Assembly (NCBI GenBank): GCA_041159865.1
Contig: JBEAXK010000145.1
Span: forward strand, 1 to 17,232
Source: BJGN01 sp041159865
Lineage (GTDB): Bacteria; Bacteroidota; Bacteroidia; Chitinophagales; Saprospiraceae
Direction: 5' to 3'
Length of the DNA: 17,232 nt
The notes under the pieces are model-generated. The model had not been told where the DNA came from. It was given only the letters and a program-made list of their open reading frames with translations, and searched no databases. The first letter of the stretch is position 1, and the number at the start of each line of letters is the position of its first letter. Below are positions 14,736-17,232 of this stretch, piece by piece. Both the position numbers and the translations under genes were made by a program.

Positions 14736-14811
14736 TTGTTACCGTAACGATTAAATTTTTAGTTTTGGTAAGGTAACTGTTTTTTAGATAGGTAGCTACC
14801 GAAGGTTTCGT

Positions 14812-14944
14812 TCAACACAGCACCTATAAGAAATTGACGGTTCAGTGCTCCGCAAACACATTTGTGGTTAATCAAAGTTTGTTTCTCCGCATCAACATTT
14901 GTGGTGTAAATCGCCACCTTCGCCAAGCCCGAAACCGTTATTGG
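14812..14944 (+). repeat. attC-like site 6 (long type, weak pairing)
   Basis: The left box TTCAACAC with AGCACCTATAAGAAATTGACGG matches the left part of site 3. The right box GTTATTGG is at 14937-14944. The centre has two copies of CATTTGTGGT and the small stem CCGCAAA-CACA-TTTGTGG. Outer pairing is poorer than in the other sites, so it may be partly decayed. Length equals site 3 (about 132 bases). Confidence 0.55.
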
Positions 14945-15011
14945 CAATTTTCGATCGAGTACAGAGACAGACAAAAATTTCAAAATCAATCTCAAAAATT
15001 TGAATTAAAAA

Positions 15012-15042
15012 TTTGTACATTTACCAATTTTTGGTAACTTTA
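15012..15042 (+). promoter_or_regulatory. promoter and palindromic operator of parDE
   Basis: TTTG (15012-15015), 19 bases, then TAACTTTA (15035-15042), one base off TAnnTTTG. Between them lies the palindrome TTACCAA-TTT-TTGGTAA (15021-15037) with perfect 7-bp arms. Placement between the two promoter elements suits autorepression by ParD or the ParDE complex. Confidence 0.6.
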
Positions 15043-15059
15043 TTTAAACTTTAAATGAA

Positions 15060-15308
15060 ATGAAAAATACATCAATATCATTAGGAAATTATTTTGACCA
15101 GTTTGTGAGTAACCAAGTATCGGTAGGGCGTTATAAAAATGTGAGTGAAGTTATACGGGCAGGACTCCGACTTTTAGAGAATGAAGAAAGTAAAGCTGTT
15201 GCTTTGAAAAACGCGATTCAAAAAGGATTAGAAAGCCCAAGAGTCGAAAACTTTAACTTTGACGAAAATTTAATACAACTAAAAGCCGAAAAAAGAAAAA
15301 ATGGCTAA
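15060..15308 (+). CDS. parD: ParD-type antitoxin
   Basis: An 82-residue type II antitoxin. The N-terminal ribbon-helix-helix is clear: NTSISLGNYFDQFVSNQV, then GRYKNVSEVIRAGLRLLENEE, which is the ParD signature (a strand, then YxNxSEVIRxGLRLLE). The charged C-terminal part (about 50-82) is the toxin-neutralising region. It overlaps parE by 8 bases (the ATG of parE lies inside the last codons of parD), so the two are translationally coupled. Leader of 123 bases from the previous attC-like box with its own promoter and palindrome. Looks intact. Confidence 0.9.
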   Translation: MKNTSISLGNYFDQFVSNQVSVGRYKNVSEVIRAGLRLLENEESKAVALKNAIQKGLESPRVENFNFDENLIQLKAEKRKNG

Positions 15309-15600
15309 AATTATTTTAAGACAAGAAGCCATTGATGACTTAAATAATATATGGGAATATACTTTTGAAAAATGGTCTGAATCGCAAGCAGACAAATATT
15401 ATTCAATGCTGAAACTTTCTTGTAAGGAAATCGGAAAAAATCCTGAAATTGGAAAAGAATATGATGAAATTAACAAAAATTTATTCGGATTACATTCAGG
15501 AAGACATATAATATTCTATCAATTTATTGATAAATTCGAAATTGAAGTTATCAGAATATTGCACGAAAGAATGGATTTGAAAATCAGATTAAATGAATAA
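15301..15600 (+). CDS. parE: ParE-type toxin (RelE/ParE superfamily)
   Basis: A 99-residue toxin. ParE features: ILRQEAIDDLNNIWEYTFEKWSE at the N-terminal helices, KNPEIGKEYDEI in the middle, and the C-terminal sheet with GLHSGRHIIFYQF and IEVIRILHERMDL. ParE proteins typically poison DNA gyrase; the target of this one is not proven. The family's RILHxxMD ending is intact. Neutralised by the overlapping parD product. The stop is 11 bases before attC-like site 7, so parDE forms a complete cassette. Confidence 0.92.
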   Translation: MAKIILRQEAIDDLNNIWEYTFEKWSESQADKYYSMLKLSCKEIGKNPEIGKEYDEINKNLFGLHSGRHIIFYQFIDKFEIEVIRILHERMDLKIRLNE

Positions 15601-15610
15601 AAAAACTACC

Positions 15611-15668
15611 ACTAACAGCTAGAGTTTCGTGGCGCCCAGCGGGCATGCCATGAAACTCCCGTTGAACG
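15611..15668 (+). repeat. attC-like site 7 (second copy of twin site)
   Basis: Left box ACTAACAG, right box GTTGAACG (15661-15668), with the same GAGTTTCGTGGC / GCCATGAAACTC stem and AGCG loop as site 5. The two copies are identical from AACAGCTAG to GAACGTGA. Similarity continues past the right box (CCRGTTTTTATGGGG) with a 3-base length difference. Confidence 0.75.
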
Positions 15669-15683
15669 TGATGACCAGTTTTT

Positions 15684-15971
15684 ATGGGGATTAAGCAGAC
15701 CTCACTTGATTTCCTTTCAAAACTGAAAAAGAATAACTCAAAAGATTGGTTTGAACAATACCGAGATTTATATGAGCATTACAATACTAACAATACAACA
15801 ATCAAACTTTTATCAATCATCAATTGGACAGATATTAATAGTACTTATATATCAACGATAAACACACAGTATAAATCCAAATTTAACTCATACGCAAAGT
15901 TATTTGACATAAAAACATTTTTGGTTTTGAAAAAAGACAAGGCATCTGAATTGTTTACCTGGATAAGATAA
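15684..15971 (+). pseudogene. DUF2461-family N-terminal fragment joined to unrelated sequence
   Basis: The 95-residue frame begins GIKQTSLDFLSKLKKNNSKDWFEQYRDLYE, which resembles the start of DUF2461 proteins (normally about 220 residues, with the K-x-N-N-x-x-x-W-F pattern). After about residue 30 the similarity stops, and the rest (IINWTDINSTYISTINTQYK and on) is low-complexity Asn/Thr/Ile-rich sequence that I cannot place. This is best read as a gene truncated by recombination, with a chance open frame behind it. The ATG lies in the sequence that the twin sites share after their right box. A short functional protein cannot be excluded. Confidence 0.5.
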
Positions 15972-15989
15972 TGAAGTAAATTAGCCGCT

Positions 15990-16130
15990 GGTCCGTATTT
16001 GGCTAAAGTAGCCGTTAAGTGCTCCGAATCAAACTTTGTGGTGAAAATAAACAGACAAAGTATACATTTTTCCACAAGTACCTCTTCTATACATTTCCGT
16101 CGCCAGCTTTTTGTGGAAACCTGTCTCATT
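15990..16130 (+). repeat. degenerate attC-like remnant at the right edge of the array
   Basis: GTTAAGTGCTCCGAATCAAACTTTGTGGTG resembles the centre of site 6 (GGTTCAGTGCTCCGCAAACACATTTGTGGT). Further right TTTTTGTGGAAACC appears, but no good right box or pairing arms can be drawn. No gene is visible between 15972 and 16190. Probably a decayed last site. Confidence 0.35.
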
Positions 16131-16190
16131 TTTTACCCAAAACCTAAAAGGATCATTTAAAAAAACTGATGCCTTGTCAGATGACTACAC

Positions 16191-16236
16191 TTGCATTGTA
16201 CTAAATTATACCGTAACTTTGATAGTAATACTATCA
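16191..16236 (+). promoter_or_regulatory. promoter with overlapping 17-bp palindrome before the SPFH gene
   Basis: TTG (16191-16193), 20 bases, then TAACTTTG (16214-16221), an exact TAnnTTTG. The palindrome TGATAGT-AAT-ACTATCA (16220-16236) begins within the -7 box and covers the expected start of transcription, a position suited to a repressor. The leader to the ATG at 16271 is then about 43 bases. Confidence 0.65.
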
Positions 16237-16270
16237 TAAAGATGGTAAGAATCCTTAACCAAATAGAATC

Positions 16271-17038
16271 ATGAAAACGTCAAAAATTATTTACCTCTTA
16301 TTATTCCCGTTACTCACCTCCAGCTGCGCTATTATCAGGCCTGGGGAAGTTGGGTTAAAACAAAAACTTGGTAAACTTTCAGAAAGTGTTTACAAACAGG
16401 GCACGGTATTGTATAACCCCATCGTTACTAAAGTGATCAGAACAAATGTGCAGATCAATAATATCGAGCTGAGTTTGAGTTTGCCCAGCAAAGAAGGCTT
16501 AAGTATTGTTGCACAGATTTCTATTCTTTACAGAGTAGATGAAAACAGTGTGCCTAAAGTTATTCAAAACCTGGGTCAGGGATATGAAACCATCATATCT
16601 AACGTCTTTCGCTCTGCATCAGCAGATGTTTGTTCTAAGTACTTCGCTAAAGACATGCACTCAGGTATGAGAGCAGAAATAGAATCAGAGATTAAAGGAA
16701 AAATGAGTGAAACACTTGGACAACAAGGAATTATTGTTAATTCTGTATTAATGAAAAGTATTCAATTGCCTGCCGGATTGGCAAGTTCCATTGAACAGAA
16801 ATTACAAGCAGAACAAAATGCAATGAGAATGGAGTTCATTTTACAACAGGAAAAATTAGAAGCTGAAAGAAAAATTATTGAAGCTACAGGAACTAAAGAC
16901 GCACAAAAAATACTTTCAGAAGGCTTGACAGATAATATCATCAAAATTCGCAGTATTGAAGCTTTTCTGGAGTTATCTAAGACCAATAATAGTAAAATCA
17001 TCATTACGAATGGTAAGGTTCCGTTCTTGATCGAATGA
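16271..17038 (+). CDS. SPFH/prohibitin-family lipoprotein
   Basis: A 255-residue membrane-anchored scaffold-like protein. The signal MKTSKIIYLLLFPLLTSSC ends in a lipobox (LTSSC), lipidating C19, which is unusual since most SPFH proteins use a transmembrane helix. The SPFH domain (about 22-175) starts IRPGEVGLKQKLGKL and includes PSKEGLSIVAQISILYRVDE and LGQQGIIVNSVLMKSIQLP, as in prohibitins. A coiled-coil stalk follows (about 176-220: AEQNAMRMEFILQQEKLEAE, then KIIEATGTKDA), and then the short SIEAFLELSKTNN segment typical of oligomer assembly. Such proteins form ring or cage assemblies that organise membranes or hold proteases. Its own promoter, a palindromic operator candidate and a downstream terminator make it a single-gene unit, and it is the first core gene after the cassette region. 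Confidence 0.87.
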   Translation: MKTSKIIYLLLFPLLTSSCAIIRPGEVGLKQKLGKLSESVYKQGTVLYNPIVTKVIRTNVQINNIELSLSLPSKEGLSIVAQISILYRVDENSVPKVIQNLGQGYETIISNVFRSASADVCSKYFAKDMHSGMRAEIESEIKGKMSETLGQQGIIVNSVLMKSIQLPAGLASSIEQKLQAEQNAMRMEFILQQEKLEAERKIIEATGTKDAQKILSEGLTDNIIKIRSIEAFLELSKTNNSKIIITNGKVPFLIE

Positions 17039-17048
17039 TTCTCTTCAT

Positions 17049-17076
17049 AATAAATTTCTTGCAAGAGCAATTTATT
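17049..17076. other. inverted repeat after the SPFH gene
   Basis: AATAAATT and AATTTATT (8-bp arms, 12-base spacer that itself contains CTTGCAAG) lie 10 bases after the stop. It could be a weak stem at the 3' end of the mRNA. Confidence 0.4.
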
Positions 17077-17105
17077 GTGATACCTCCACTACAGTGAAAA
17101 TACAT

Positions 17106-17148
17106 ACATGAAACAAAAAATCATTAAAAGTGCTTTTTTGTTTCATGT
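17106..17148 (+). terminator. strong hairpin, probable terminator
   Basis: Perfect 15-bp arms: ACATGAAACAAAAAA (17106-17120) and its inverse (17134-17148) around a 13-base loop. The A-run and T-run lie inside the stem, so it can work on both strands. The remaining 17149-17232 shows no gene. Confidence 0.6.
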
Positions 17149-17232
17149 TGTAAACTGTCATTATCTGCCATGTAGCCAAATAAAAAATCCATTTATCAAA
17201 AGCCAACAGATCTAAAATTACCATCCAAAAAA

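Noticed and set aside
14759..15037. overlapping open frames on both strands over attC-like site 6
   Set aside because: Both are translations of repeat sequence with no domain or promoter; repeats often stay open by chance.
15845..16129. 94-residue minus-strand frame near the right edge of the array
   Set aside because: Antisense to the DUF2461-like frame and the degenerate site, with no family resemblance.
7503..16130. CRISPR array interpretation of the repeats
   Set aside because: Repeats are 500-4000 bp apart, differ in sequence, and enclose genes rather than short spacers; no cas gene is present.

Overview
The window comes from the chromosome of an AT-rich member of the Bacteroidota. The intact promoters match the phylum's unusual consensus (TTG or TTTG, about 19-20 bases, then TAnnTTTG). 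The core proteins, namely an M1 peptidase with a C-terminal tail, a mevalonate-pathway decarboxylase, a Bacteroidota-type alpha-oxoamine synthase and a small rhodanese lipoprotein, look most like those of Flavobacteriia, Cytophagia or Saprospiria. No rRNA, tRNA or CRISPR array was seen, and every supported gene reads on the + strand.

Left core (1-6780): a dicarboxylate/amino-acid symporter of the DAACS family; a secreted M1-family metallopeptidase followed by a 16-bp-stem hairpin; then a compact run of diphosphomevalonate decarboxylase (mvaD), an overlapping rhodanese-like lipoprotein, and an alpha-oxoamine synthase-family PLP enzyme (serine palmitoyltransferase or cysteate acyltransferase type), closed by a good terminator.

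Accessory region (about 6780-16140): this reads as an integron-like gene-cassette array. It opens with an N-terminally truncated XerC/D-like tyrosine recombinase. After it come short genes, each ending within about a dozen bases of an imperfect inverted repeat. Each repeat has a (C)YAAC/CTAAT-type left box and a GTTA/GTTG right box, the layout of integron attC sites. I count six good sites plus a weaker one and a degenerate one. Cassettes in order: a broken 4-TM protein; a Crp/Fnr-type regulator with an SRPBCC protein; a six-TM protein; a HigB/RelE-type toxin pseudogene; the tail of an FAD monooxygenase; a DUF6364-like antitoxin with a PIN toxin; ParD/ParE; and a DUF2461 fragment. An IS21-family element (istA/istB with four 24-bp repeats at each end) sits between the toxin pseudogene and the monooxygenase tail. 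Its two flanks belong to different genes, so a deletion or rearrangement took place there. A second, decayed recombinase remnant lies near 14.6 kb. Two attC-like sites, at 13.57 and 15.61 kb, are nearly identical.

Right core (16140-17232): an SPFH/prohibitin-like lipoprotein with a clear Bacteroidota promoter overlapped by a 17-bp palindrome, followed by a strong hairpin.

The array fits general cassette logic. The two non-toxin cassettes that are intact at their 5' end start 32 nt from the presumed crossover and show no promoter of their own. The toxin-antitoxin cassettes carry longer leaders with promoters and palindromic operators. The mixture of dead genes, a truncated integrase and an IS suggests an old, partly fossil array. 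The combination of attC-like sites with a recombinase that lacks the usual IntI-specific insertion is the most novel aspect. All functional statements are inferred from sequence motifs; no database search was run.
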